64,000 bases of DNA, taken from positions 74,765 to 138,764 of the forward strand of contig UQHZ01000005.1 in assembly GCA_900541055.1 (NCBI GenBank). Direction: 5' to 3'. Source of the DNA: an uncultured Collinsella sp. (lineage in GTDB: Bacteria; Actinomycetota; Coriobacteriia; Coriobacteriales; Coriobacteriaceae). Shown here one piece after another: positions 50,400 through 59,536 of this stretch. Position 1 is the stretch's first letter. Each line of letters starts with the position of its first letter. The notes under the pieces were generated by a model. It had not been told where the DNA came from and searched no databases. It saw only the letters and a list, made by a program, of their open reading frames with translations. Made by a program: the position numbers and the translations under genes.

Positions 50400-53141
50400 C
50401 TACTCTTCCGGCTCTTCGGCAGGCTCTTCGGCTGCCGCGTCCTTGCTTGCGCCGGCCGTCTTGCGCTTGCGGTACGCGAGCACTCCGCCCGCGCCCGCCG
50501 CAGCTGCTAGAGCGATGCCTGCGGCCACGGCGTAGCCGGTGGCGTCGGGGGCGTCGGCCCCGGTCTTGGCGTAGGGCTCCTCGGGCACCTCGGGCGTGTC
50601 GGGGTTGTCCACGACGACGCTCTGCTCGGCGGAGTCGATGTCCTCGTGGGTCGCAACGACGTTGCCGGCGGAGTCCAGGACCTTCTCGAAGACGACGAGC
50701 TCGTCTCCCTCGGCCAGGCCCTCGGTGTCGAACTCGAAGGCCACCTCGACGGTGCCGGAGGGCGCCTCTGGCTCGAAGGGCGTGCGCGCGGTCACCTCGT
50801 TGCCGTCCTTGTCGAGGAACGGCTCTCCGGTGCCCTTGTCCATGAGCGTGCCCACGGCGATGTAGGTCTCGCCGGGGACGAGGCCCTTGTAGGCCACCGT
50901 GTCGACGACCTTTGCCTTGCCGGCCTCGATGACCTGGTCGCCGTCGGCGGCGTCGGCCGCCTGGGTGCCCACCTCGACGGCGACGTGGACGGTCTGGCCC
51001 TCGTCGGAGAGGTCCGCGTGCGACGCCACCTCGGCGCCGTCCTTGCGAAGGCTCTCGAACACGACCAGGTCGCGGCCGCCGAGCAGGCTCGCGTCGAAGG
51101 AGATCTCTACGTCCTGGCTGCCCGTCGAGAGCGCGGGCGCGAACTCGGCCTTGGCCCCCACGGGCTTGCCCGAGGCATCGGTCACGGGCTCGCCGGTCGC
51201 CTTGTCGACGAGGGTTGCCGAGAGCTCGTATTCCTCGCCGGCCTTCAGCCCCTCGTAGGCCACCGCGTCGACGACCTTGGCCTCGGCGTCGGCCGAGACG
51301 TCCTTGTCGCCGTCCGCCCCGTCCTTTGCTGTGGTGGAGATGCGCGGGCCCTCCTGGTCGTCAAGGCCCATCCACACGGCCTTGGCCACCGTCGAGTCGC
51401 GCTCGATCCAGAAGCTCCTGGTGATGAGCTCGAGGCCCTCGTTGGCCTCGCAGCGCAGCTCGGTCATGGTGTAGGCGCCGTACGGCAGTGCCGCCAGCGA
51501 GTCGTCGACCGGCGCCGAGGAGCCGTCCTCGCCGAGCGAGAACCAGATGCCGGCCTTCGGGTCCATGTCGGCGGCAGCAATCGGGCCCTCATGGCCGAGC
51601 AGGGCGTCGTTGGCGTTGGTGTCCCTCGAGTGCCTGTTCCAGCTGCTCGCGGTGGACGCGTCGCCGTTGCGGTCCGTCACCAGCACGTGCGTCTCGCCGG
51701 TGGCCGCGTTCTCGATGGCGAACGGGACCATGAGGCCGGCGTTGTCGGTCTCGCTCTTCTTGGAGAGCTCGAGGTCGTTGCGCACCACCTGGTCGCGGAA
51801 CTCGAGCGCGGCGCCGTCCGCGGAGGCGCTCACGATCTCGCCGCCGGTGCGGACCTCGAAGGTGCGGGGCTCGCCGTCGGTCAGTAGGTAGCTCCCGTTC
51901 GTCGCCGTCTCCCGCACGTCGTAGGTTCCGTACGGCAGTGCGTCGGCCGCGGTCTGCGCGGTGTAGGCGCCGGCCTCGTCGTTCCATGCGGTGGTCAGCG
52001 TGGCCACGGCTTCGCCCGGCTCGTGCCATTCGCCGTCAACGAGGACCTTGTGCGCCGAGCGGTTCGTGACGGTGAACTCGATCCCGTCGAGGCCGGGGTG
52101 CTCGCCAGGCGCCTCCTTGTGGCCGCTGCCCGCGAGCGCCTCGGACGCCTGCAGCTCCTTGTCGGACTTGGTCACCTGCACGCCGCCGCGGAAGACCTCG
52201 TCGGTCACGGGGTCGCCCGTGAGGTCGCGCACCTCGCCGGCCTTCACGGTGAACGCGACGGAGGCGTCGCTGGCGTCGTAGCCCTCGGGCGCTCCGGACT
52301 CGACGATGCGGTAATTGCCTGCGGGAAGTGCGTCGGCGCCGGTCGCGGCGACGTGCGATCCGTTCTCGGGCGCGGTCTTGATCGTGGCGCAGACCTCTCC
52401 GTCGGCGTAGTACTTGCCGCCGACCAGCACGTACCGGCCGGTCTCGTTAACGACGGAGAAGCTCGCGCCGTCGAGCGAGGCGTCGCCCTGGGGCTCTGCG
52501 CCCGCCTCGGAGTCCTCTTTGGCGACCTTGACGCCGCCTGCGGACCAGCTGAAGCTCACGAGCGTCTGTGAGCCGCCGCCGGTCCTGACGCAGAACGCCT
52601 CGAACCCGGCGGAGACCCTGCCGGCGCCCGCCTTCATCTTGGCGAAGGTCCCGCCGATCAGCTCGGATTTCGCCCAGGAGGCGAACTCGGCGCTCGTGCC
52701 GTGCGTGGCAGCCGACTCGGACCCAGAGTAGGCGTAGGCGATGAGCACATGGCTCGCCGCGGCGTACTTCGCGTCGTCCCAGCCGCCGCCGTCGTACCAG
52801 CTGCCCGGGAACATCGACGCGTCGAAGCCGGGAGAGCCGAACGAGTACCAGATCGCCGCTGTCACGTCGTCGCTCGGCACGGGGCTCGTCGAGTAGGAGC
52901 CCGGCGCGGGCGTCGGGGACGAGGGCTCGGCGCAGTAGGCGATGTTCCCGTCGGCGCTCATCCACGTGGTGGCGAAGCCGCCGTAGGGGATCTTGCCGCC
53001 GACGGACACGTCTACCGTGCTCGGCGCGGCGTAGGCGGGCGAGGCCGCCACGGAGGCGAGCAGCGCCCCCGCCGCCAGGATGAGCGCCATGGCGCATCGG
53101 AGGAGCTTTTCCTGCAGGGTGCAGTCTTTCGCTGCGTTCAT
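50400..53141 (-). CDS. Surface adhesin with thioester domain, VaFE repeats and sorting signal
   Basis: The 913-residue protein begins with a signal peptide (cleavage after about PAYA, residue 38). A thioester-type domain follows (AYCAEPSSP, Cys70). SpaA/Cna-B-like domains with the E-box patterns (YRIVESGAPEGY, YDVRETATNG, YTMTELR) and two VaFE-type repeats (KVVDAVAYEGL..., KVVDTVAYKGL..., from about 595) come next. The C-terminus has a sorting motif YAKTG (about 857), a membrane helix, and a positive then acidic tail. It is displayed on the wall by the sortase gene that follows. It probably supports cell-cell contact during mating or host attachment. Confidence 0.92.
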   Translation of the reverse strand: MNAAKDCTLQEKLLRCAMALILAAGALLASVAASPAYAAPSTVDVSVGGKIPYGGFATTWMSADGNIAYCAEPSSPTPAPGSYSTSPVPSDDVTAAIWYSFGSPGFDASMFPGSWYDGGGWDDAKYAAASHVLIAYAYSGSESAATHGTSAEFASWAKSELIGGTFAKMKAGAGRVSAGFEAFCVRTGGGSQTLVSFSWSAGGVKVAKEDSEAGAEPQGDASLDGASFSVVNETGRYVLVGGKYYADGEVCATIKTAPENGSHVAATGADALPAGNYRIVESGAPEGYDASDASVAFTVKAGEVRDLTGDPVTDEVFRGGVQVTKSDKELQASEALAGSGHKEAPGEHPGLDGIEFTVTNRSAHKVLVDGEWHEPGEAVATLTTAWNDEAGAYTAQTAADALPYGTYDVRETATNGSYLLTDGEPRTFEVRTGGEIVSASADGAALEFRDQVVRNDLELSKKSETDNAGLMVPFAIENAATGETHVLVTDRNGDASTASSWNRHSRDTNANDALLGHEGPIAAADMDPKAGIWFSLGEDGSSAPVDDSLAALPYGAYTMTELRCEANEGLELITRSFWIERDSTVAKAVWMGLDDQEGPRISTTAKDGADGDKDVSADAEAKVVDAVAYEGLKAGEEYELSATLVDKATGEPVTDASGKPVGAKAEFAPALSTGSQDVEISFDASLLGGRDLVVFESLRKDGAEVASHADLSDEGQTVHVAVEVGTQAADAADGDQVIEAGKAKVVDTVAYKGLVPGETYIAVGTLMDKGTGEPFLDKDGNEVTARTPFEPEAPSGTVEVAFEFDTEGLAEGDELVVFEKVLDSAGNVVATHEDIDSAEQSVVVDNPDTPEVPEEPYAKTGADAPDATGYAVAAGIALAAAAGAGGVLAYRKRKTAGASKDAAAEEPAEEPEE

Positions 53142-53153
53142 CTTTCCGCCTCC

Positions 53154-53612
53154 CTATCTCTCGACGCTTCGCTGTGCGCGGGGCGCCTCGTGCTCGGTAG
53201 CGCGGCTCGCCTGGCGGGCGTGCTCGGCGCGCTCCGCGAGGTAGCGCGAGCGCCCTGCGTCAACGGCCTCTTTGAGCTGCGCCGGCATGACCTTCACGGT
53301 GTCCTTGACCGCGCGTCCGCCCTCGTCGAGCTCGGGCTGGCCGTCCGGGCCCATCACCGTCTTCCTCAGCCACACCTCGCGGTTCGCGAGCAGCGGTATG
53401 TCCCGGAAGTCGGCCCCCTTGAAGCGGCTCTCGTTAACGAACATGGGGCTGAACTCGTAGCCTCCCACGTCCATGCCGTCGACGACGGTGCCCTTGGGAA
53501 GGGTCGCCGAGTTGAAGGTCCTGGCCTCGCCGGTCGCGCGGTCGGTGTACTCGATGCCCTCGCGCACGAAGCTCTTGTGCAGCGAGAGGTACACGTTCTT
53601 CCTCTCTTCCAT
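53154..53612 (-). CDS. Uncharacterised transfer-operon protein with shared C-terminal tail
   Basis: The ATG of MEERKNVYLSLHKSFVREG has AAGGAGG in front. The ~152-residue protein has a beta-rich part (TFNSATLPKGTVVDGMDVGGYEF) like small conjugation-associated proteins of Gram-positive ICEs. It ends in LAERAEHARQASRATEHEAP, nearly the same Ala/Arg-rich tail as in the proteins at 62057 and 62665. Function unknown; a link to the type IV system is inferred from location and tail. Confidence 0.7.
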   Translation of the reverse strand: MEERKNVYLSLHKSFVREGIEYTDRATGEARTFNSATLPKGTVVDGMDVGGYEFSPMFVNESRFKGADFRDIPLLANREVWLRKTVMGPDGQPELDEGGRAVKDTVKVMPAQLKEAVDAGRSRYLAERAEHARQASRATEHEAPRAQRSVER

Positions 53613-53721
53613 GTCTTTCCTCCTTTTCGTTTTCAATCGGTCCTTGTCTTCATCCGCCGGGACGCGTGCCCCGGCGCGGCGCCCCTATCTCATGGCGACC
53701 GCCCCCTTCCTCGCTTTTCCG

Positions 53722-54723
53722 CTAGAAGCCGCTCACGATGTCGCGCGCCCAGGAGCCGCTTTTCACGAGGGCCAGGATGAGCAGCACGCACATGGCCAGG
53801 TACTGCAGCGCGTAGGTGAGCCCGTTCGCGACCGCGTCGGCCGGGGTGCCCGTCCCGGGGTTCGCCCCGGTGAGCCCGCCGAGCACGAGCGGGAACGATA
53901 TGAGCAGCACGAGGATGATGACGCCGGCGATGCAGACCGCCCCGAAGCTCTTCAGGTAGCCAAGGCCTATCTGGCGCGTGGCGTCCATGCCGAGGAACGC
54001 CAGCGGGATCGGGGCGAACGCGGCCATGATGTAGAGCTGGAGCGCGCGGGCCCAGCAGACCACGAGGGTGACGACGTAGGCCGCCAGCACCACGACCCAG
54101 CTGATGAGGCTCACGACGAGCATGGCGATGAGCGACGGGATGTCGTCGTCGGTGGTGACGACGGACACCTCGGGCAGGTCGAGCGCGCCTCCGGCGCCGA
54201 AGAGCGCCTCGACTCGGTCGATGGCGAGCCCGCAGACCTCGTAGATCGACGCCATCAGGTCGAAGCTGTTCTGTATGAGGAACAGGAACACGGCGAAGAA
54301 CACGAGGAGGAAAACGACCTCCTTGACGCCGGGAAGGCTCTGGCTGCCGTCCATGCGCTGGGAGATCTCGATGAGCTTCAGGGTGAAGACCAGGCCGAGC
54401 ACCCCGCACCCGATCGGCAGGATGGCAACCTGCCATACGCCCCGGGCGACGTCGTGCATGGTCAGGTCGCTCGAGCTCGTGAGCATGTGCGCGAAGTCGG
54501 CCGAGAGGATCCCGTTCGCGCCGATCGACCCGAGCACGCCCGTTTGCGCCTTGAACATCCAGTTGCAGCAGTCGCGCAGAAGGCCGCACAGCCAATCGTT
54601 GACGTCCCCGGCTATGTCGGCGTATGCCGGCTGCGCGGGGACGAGCAGGAGCGCGCAGAGGGCGAATGCCGTCGCGGCGGAGATGGCGAACGCCCTTCGG
54701 CGTTGCGATTCAAGCGCCCGCAC
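53722..54723 (-). CDS. VirB6/TrbL-like conjugation membrane protein
   Basis: A GTG start (VRALESQRRRAFAIS) 2 bp after the previous stop, with GGAGG upstream, gives about 333 residues. An N-terminal signal-like helix is followed by a soluble segment (DVNDWLCGLLRDCCNWMF), then six or so membrane helices, including VVFLLVFFAVFLFLIQNSFDLM and the ALQLYIMAAFAPIPLAFLGMD motif typical of VirB6/TrbL proteins of Gram-positive ICEs. It is a channel component at the inner membrane. Confidence 0.85.
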   Translation of the reverse strand: MRALESQRRRAFAISAATAFALCALLLVPAQPAYADIAGDVNDWLCGLLRDCCNWMFKAQTGVLGSIGANGILSADFAHMLTSSSDLTMHDVARGVWQVAILPIGCGVLGLVFTLKLIEISQRMDGSQSLPGVKEVVFLLVFFAVFLFLIQNSFDLMASIYEVCGLAIDRVEALFGAGGALDLPEVSVVTTDDDIPSLIAMLVVSLISWVVVLAAYVVTLVVCWARALQLYIMAAFAPIPLAFLGMDATRQIGLGYLKSFGAVCIAGVIILVLLISFPLVLGGLTGANPGTGTPADAVANGLTYALQYLAMCVLLILALVKSGSWARDIVSGF

Positions 54724-54725
54724 GG

Positions 54726-55445
54726 CTACATCGCCTCCAGCGAGCCGCCGCGCGAGACCACGGTGACCACCGTCGAGGCGGGGTCGTCGAGCGTGAAGGT
54801 CGTCGACGCGACGTTTCCGGCGTAGTCGAGCCACACCTCCTTGTCCCAGGTGGCTCCCGTCGCCTGCGGGGACACCTCCGCCGCCTTCCCGGCGACGGCC
54901 TCCTCGATGGCGGCGACGTCTGCGCCAAGCGCCTCGGAGAGGCGGTCGTCGGTGCCGGTCACGGAGAACGCTCCGACTTGCGCCTTCTGGGGCACGTAGG
55001 CCTGCATCAGAAGGTCGCATGCCAGGGTGCGGTTGTCCCCATCGCCCGAGATCTGGATGAGCGACAGGCCTCCCGCCTTATCGCCGGTTCCCTTGACCTC
55101 GATGGGCATGCTGAGCACGCCGCCGGCCTCGGAGGGCTCCTCGGCCGAGAAGAACCAGGCGCGCTCGGTGCCGCCCGCGCTCTCCACCATGGCGCCCTCG
55201 ACGATCCGCAGCGTGGCTGTCGGGTCGTCGGCGCCCGTCCATGCGGTGTTCCAGAGCGCCTCGGCGCCCGAGGTGGCCTTCCCGGTTGCCGCGTCGGCGC
55301 CTGCAGCCGCGGGCTGCTCCTGCCCCTGGGGGCTATCCTGCGCGCCTTCCTGCGGGGCGATGGCGCAGCGCGCCGCGCCCGCGCCGAGCGCCACGGTGAG
55401 CGCGCTTGCCGCGACGGCGGCCATGACCCTTGACTTTCCCTGCAT
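54726..55445 (-). CDS. Secreted or lipoprotein-like VirB8/TcpC-type candidate
   Basis: The 239-residue protein has an N-terminal membrane/signal helix (VMAAVAASALTVALGAGAARCAI) with a Cys at 27, followed by a Gln/Ala linker and a globular domain (WFFSAEEPSEAGGVLSMPIEVKGTGD..., TWDKEVWLDYAGNVASTTF). The order between NlpC/P60 and VirB6-like genes and the single N-terminal anchor fit a VirB8/TcpC-like bridging component, but no family motif is certain. Confidence 0.6.
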   Translation of the reverse strand: MQGKSRVMAAVAASALTVALGAGAARCAIAPQEGAQDSPQGQEQPAAAGADAATGKATSGAEALWNTAWTGADDPTATLRIVEGAMVESAGGTERAWFFSAEEPSEAGGVLSMPIEVKGTGDKAGGLSLIQISGDGDNRTLACDLLMQAYVPQKAQVGAFSVTGTDDRLSEALGADVAAIEEAVAGKAAEVSPQATGATWDKEVWLDYAGNVASTTFTLDDPASTVVTVVSRGGSLEAM

Positions 55446-55454
55446 TGGTTTCTC

Positions 55455-57056
55455 CTATCTCGCGGTGAGCGCGCAGCTGAAGCTGCCGATGCCGCTCGCT
55501 ATACGGCACACGTCGCCCGTTCGCGGCTCGTGTATGTACCTGTCGTCGCCGATGTAGATGGCCACGTGGCCCGAGCGGTAGAGGATGTCGCCGGGCTTCG
55601 CCTCCGAGAGCGGTATGCGCCTGAGCTCCTCGTACTGGGAACCCGTGTAGTGGCTTATGCGGATGCCCGCCTGCGCGTAGCAGTATTGCGTGAGTCCGCT
55701 GCAGTCGAGCGCCTTGCCGGGGGTCGAGCCTCCCCACACGTAGGGCACGCCGAGCTGGCTGTACGCCGCCTCGACGATCGCGTTCCCGCTCGCGGATGCG
55801 TCCTTCAGGTCCTCGACCGTCATGGAGTCGAACCTGTAGAGGCCCCATTGCGCCATGATCGACTTCAGGGACTCGACGTAGGACGAGTCGGTCGCCCAGC
55901 CGGCGTCCTTGAGCCCCTCGGCCATCCTGTCCGAGTCGCGCCTCTCGATCGCCTCGCGGATGAGGGCGTTGCCCGAGTAGCGCTCCGCCTGCAGGAAGAC
56001 CCTGCTGCGGAAGCGGATGCACTCGGCGTCGCCGGTGAAGCGGATGAAGCTCGCCGTGATCTGGGTGTGCTCGCCGGGCACGTACTCCTCGCTGGTGGCC
56101 CAGTTCGCCTTGCCGGCCACCTCGGGGCAGCCAGCGTAGCCCGACCACCACTTCATGCCGAAGAGGTTGTGGTCGCGTTCTGCGAGCTGGCTCATGCGGT
56201 CGCCCTGGCCGGACTCCTGGATGATCTGCGCGATGGTGCAGCCCGCCGGGTGCCCGTACTCCTCCTGGCACTCGAGCGCCGCCTCGACCATCTCGTAGGT
56301 GATGTAGGGCGGCAGCCCCTCGAGGCCCCGCTTGGAGGCCGCGTCGTCCCAGAAGCCGAACAGCGCGCTCAGCAGCTGCGCGACGGCGAGCGCGCAGGCG
56401 ACGAAGGCCACGATGCCGGCCACCGCCCCGAGCAGGGCGGGCGCGGCGCCCGAGACCGCGCCCGCGATCGCGGAGGCGGCGCCCTTCGACCCCGCGGCGC
56501 GGGCCGCCTCGCCCGACGCCTGCGCGGCCGCCTGGGCCGCCTGGTGCTTGGCCGGGGCGGTCGCGCCGGCTGCCTCGGGGCCGCGCGCGCCTCCCTTTGG
56601 GGCGCCGAGGGCGGTCGCCGCCTTGCGGCTGCCTTGGGCTGCTTTCTTCGCCTTCCTCTGCCGCAGCCTTCCCGCGGCCTTCTCGGCCGCACGCCCCGCG
56701 TCGTACATGCCCGAGGCGCCCTCGAGCTCCTCCGAGTCGTCGAGTTGGGAGACGGCCTCCCGGGCGATCGCCAGCTTCGCCGCCTCGACGCGCGAGCGCA
56801 TCGCGGCCGCCGCGCGCCGGTCGCCGGCGGGTTGGGACAATTTGTCCCCGAGCCCGCCTTCCGGGGCGTCGGGCCTGGACGGGCGCCCCTTCGCCGTTGC
56901 GGCGGGGCCTCCCGCCTCGTCGAGCGGGCCGGCGCCCTCCGAGACGTTTCCCAGGGCGTCGCGCTCGGTCTCCGCGACGTCGCCCGCGGTGAGCACGTCG
57001 CGGCGCCGCGCCCCGACCACCTCGAGCATCCCGCCGCCCTCGCTCGGGACGGCCAT
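55455..57056 (-). CDS. Cell-wall hydrolase of the transfer apparatus (lysozyme-like + NlpC/P60)
   Basis: The ATG is 2 bp after the virB4 stop. The ~533-residue protein has a low-complexity Ala/Lys/Arg cytoplasmic region and one membrane helix (about 205-232, ALLGAVAGIVAFVACALAVAQLL). A glucosaminidase-like domain follows (IAQIIQESGQGDRMSQLAERDHNLFGMKW), then a C-terminal NlpC/P60 peptidase with Cys in ALDCSGLTQYCY and His in RSGHVAIYIGDD. Such two-domain enzymes open the peptidoglycan for Gram-positive conjugation. It carries copy 2 of the 15-bp motif. Confidence 0.9.
   Translation of the reverse strand: MAVPSEGGGMLEVVGARRRDVLTAGDVAETERDALGNVSEGAGPLDEAGGPAATAKGRPSRPDAPEGGLGDKLSQPAGDRRAAAAMRSRVEAAKLAIAREAVSQLDDSEELEGASGMYDAGRAAEKAAGRLRQRKAKKAAQGSRKAATALGAPKGGARGPEAAGATAPAKHQAAQAAAQASGEAARAAGSKGAASAIAGAVSGAAPALLGAVAGIVAFVACALAVAQLLSALFGFWDDAASKRGLEGLPPYITYEMVEAALECQEEYGHPAGCTIAQIIQESGQGDRMSQLAERDHNLFGMKWWSGYAGCPEVAGKANWATSEEYVPGEHTQITASFIRFTGDAECIRFRSRVFLQAERYSGNALIREAIERRDSDRMAEGLKDAGWATDSSYVESLKSIMAQWGLYRFDSMTVEDLKDASASGNAIVEAAYSQLGVPYVWGGSTPGKALDCSGLTQYCYAQAGIRISHYTGSQYEELRRIPLSEAKPGDILYRSGHVAIYIGDDRYIHEPRTGDVCRIASGIGSFSCALTAR
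56834..56848. repeat. GGGACAATTTGTCCC, copy 2 (inside the wall-hydrolase gene)
   Basis: Identical to copies 1 and 3. The reading frame gives GDKLSQ using AAA and TTG codons that are rare in this GC-rich gene. Confidence 0.75.
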
Positions 57057-57058
57057 TC

Positions 57059-59536
57059 CTATTCCTCCGCCTCTCGCGCCGCCCGGCGCATCTCGCGCTC
57101 GGCGACCTCTGCGGGCTTGGTGTTCCACAGGTCGTAGAGCGGGCCTTTCGGGAAGTCGTCGGTGATGGGCACGCGGATCCCGGCGCTGATGAGCAGCCCC
57201 TCGCCGGGCTTGACGGCGTCGCCGATGTAGCCGCGCTCCGTGGCGGAGAGCTGGAGCATCTCCGCCCATGCGTCGAGGTCGGCGGTGGACTGCTTGTGCA
57301 GCAGGAAGAACTCGGAGTTGAGCACCATGTCGCGGGCCTCGGCGTTGGCCAGCATGTGGCTCGTGTTCTGGCTGATGCCGGTGCAGATGAGGCCGAACTT
57401 GCGCCCCTCGCGCCACAGGCGGGCGAAGTACTCGACCACCGTCGGGTGCGCGAAGAGGCTCTGCACCTCGTCGATGTAGAGCCAGGTGTAGTTGGGGCGC
57501 GGCGGCGTGACCATCACGCGGTTGCGCACCATCTCGAGCGCCGTGATCATGCCGAACACGCGCATGTTCTGGCCGAGGCCGTGCATGTCGATGTTGGTGA
57601 TGCGGTTGTCGAGCGCCACGTTGCTCTGGCCGTTGAAGAAGGAGAACGCGCCCTTCACGTAGCGCTCGTAGCGCAGCGCGATGTCGGCGGCCTCGGACTC
57701 GGGCTGAGCGAGCAGCGCCGCGTGGAAGTCGCCGAGCGTGGGCAGGCGGCCGTCCCTCGCGCACTCCCGGTACGCCTCGCCGACGCAGCGGGCGATGATC
57801 GAGCGGTCGCGCTCAGGCAGGCCCTCGCGGCCCTCGGCCATGAGCGCGCTCGAGAGCGCGAGCACCGCGTCGGTCTTGTACGCGAGCTTGGCGGCGTCGG
57901 CGCGGTCCGCGACGTCGGCGGTGTCGAGGGGGTTGAGCACCGCCGAGCATCCCGGGGCGAGCTCGACGTTCGCGCCGCCGAGCGCGCCGACGAGGTTGCC
58001 GTACTCGCCGGCCGGGTCGAAGATCACGACCTCGTCCTCGGGGTGCGCGAGAACGGTGTTGGTTATCTCGCGCTTGACCGAGAAGCTTTTGCCCGAGCCG
58101 GGCTTGCCGCACACGAAGCCCATGGGGCTCGCCAGGCGCTTGCGGTCGCACAGCACCAGGTTCCCGCTCTCCTTGGACTGCCCGTAGTAGCCGCCGCCCG
58201 CCTCGTCGAGGCTCTGGCTGGCGAAGGGCATCTGCATGGCCACCTGCCCCGTGGTGAGGTAGCGGCTCACGGTGACGTGGTTGTCACCGAGCGGGAGCAC
58301 CGAGTTGAGAGCCTGGCGCTGCCGGAAGTGGAGCGGCTCGAGGCCGATCGTGCAGCCCTGCGCGACGCTCGTCACCTGCTGGACGCGGCGGTCGAGCTCC
58401 TCGAGGCTGTCGGCCCAGGTGTAGACGAGGCCTGTGTAGACGAACAGGCGCTCGGACTTGTTGCGCAGGAAGTCGAGCAGCTCCTCGGCCTCCTCCTTCG
58501 AGAAGCGCAGCTCGGGCGGCAGGATCTGGTAGTCGTAGCCCTTCTTCACGGCGCTCATCTGCTCGTCGATGATCTCCTTGTCCATCCAGTCGATCTGGCG
58601 CTTCACGAGCGCGAGCGCCTCGCTCTGCGCGATGGGCTGCACGTGCAGCGTCACGTTGAGCGGCAGCGGCAGGTCGATGATGGAGGCGAGGTAGGTCTCC
58701 TCGATGACCGACCCGAAGCTGCGCACCGCGAGCACCGCGCCGTAGCGCCCGTCGCTGCGGAAGCAGTCGGACCTGCCCTCGGGCTTGAAGTCGAGCGTGG
58801 AGGGCATGACGAAGTCCTTCGTGCGCGCGCCCGACGTCGGGGACAATTTGTCCCAGGAGAACTCGAAGCGCGACCCCGGGCGCAGCTGCCCCTGCAAAAG
58901 CTCGAGCCTCTCGGCGCCGTCGAGGGCGCGCGACGAGCAGCGTATGCGCACGAGCGTCTGCTCCACGTCTCCCCGGATGCGCGCGAGCTTGGGCACCGCG
59001 GCGTCGACGTCGTCGGCGCCCACGGCGTAGGTCAGGTAGCGGTGGCGCACGAGGTTCGAGACGCCCTCGCGCATCTTGTCGTTGAGGATCCGGTTGTACT
59101 CTTCGGCGAGCCCGGAGGTGGCGCGCTCCCCGGGCTCGAAGAAGACCTTGCGGCCGACCTCGTCGGCGGGGATGGGCGCGTTCACGACCTGGAGCTGCAC
59201 GTGGGAGTCCGCCGGGAAGTAGTTGAACAGCGAGCTCATCACGGTGAAGGCCGTCTCGCGCGCCTCCTTGCGCGCGGACTGGTAGCTGATGTCGGAGAAC
59301 TCGACCGTCTGGCTGAACATCCCCGGCATCACCTGGGCGATGCCGTCCCTGTACATGGCGTCGTAGCCGACGTAGGCGGCCATCTCGCTCGAGCGGTCGC
59401 GCTCCCGGCGGCGCCTCTGCCGCTCGGCCTCCGCGCCCTTCGAGGCGTCCTTGCGCCCGCCCGTGCCGCCGAGGAGCAGCCCGAGGGTGCTCGGGCGCTT
59501 CGGCCTATTCTCCTTGTTGGTTCTTGCTCGGCTCAT
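57059..59536 (-). CDS. virB4: VirB4-family conjugation ATPase
   Basis: The ATG has AAAGGAG upstream and overlaps the PrgI gene end by 32 bp. The 825-residue protein has the VirB4/TraC layout: an N-terminal domain of about 400 residues with membrane-complex contacts, Walker A GKPGSGKSFSV (about 478), VVIFDPAGEY, Walker B TWLYIDEVQSLF (about 688), and the ISQNTSHML segment. It powers substrate transfer and assembly of the channel. It carries copy 3 of the 15-bp motif. Confidence 0.95.
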   Translation of the reverse strand: MSRARTNKENRPKRPSTLGLLLGGTGGRKDASKGAEAERQRRRRERDRSSEMAAYVGYDAMYRDGIAQVMPGMFSQTVEFSDISYQSARKEARETAFTVMSSLFNYFPADSHVQLQVVNAPIPADEVGRKVFFEPGERATSGLAEEYNRILNDKMREGVSNLVRHRYLTYAVGADDVDAAVPKLARIRGDVEQTLVRIRCSSRALDGAERLELLQGQLRPGSRFEFSWDKLSPTSGARTKDFVMPSTLDFKPEGRSDCFRSDGRYGAVLAVRSFGSVIEETYLASIIDLPLPLNVTLHVQPIAQSEALALVKRQIDWMDKEIIDEQMSAVKKGYDYQILPPELRFSKEEAEELLDFLRNKSERLFVYTGLVYTWADSLEELDRRVQQVTSVAQGCTIGLEPLHFRQRQALNSVLPLGDNHVTVSRYLTTGQVAMQMPFASQSLDEAGGGYYGQSKESGNLVLCDRKRLASPMGFVCGKPGSGKSFSVKREITNTVLAHPEDEVVIFDPAGEYGNLVGALGGANVELAPGCSAVLNPLDTADVADRADAAKLAYKTDAVLALSSALMAEGREGLPERDRSIIARCVGEAYRECARDGRLPTLGDFHAALLAQPESEAADIALRYERYVKGAFSFFNGQSNVALDNRITNIDMHGLGQNMRVFGMITALEMVRNRVMVTPPRPNYTWLYIDEVQSLFAHPTVVEYFARLWREGRKFGLICTGISQNTSHMLANAEARDMVLNSEFFLLHKQSTADLDAWAEMLQLSATERGYIGDAVKPGEGLLISAGIRVPITDDFPKGPLYDLWNTKPAEVAEREMRRAAREAEE
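58840..58854. repeat. GGGACAATTTGTCCC, copy 3 (inside virB4)
   Basis: Same 15 bases in the same orientation as copies 1 and 2, and again read as DKLS with AAA and TTG. Confidence 0.75.
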
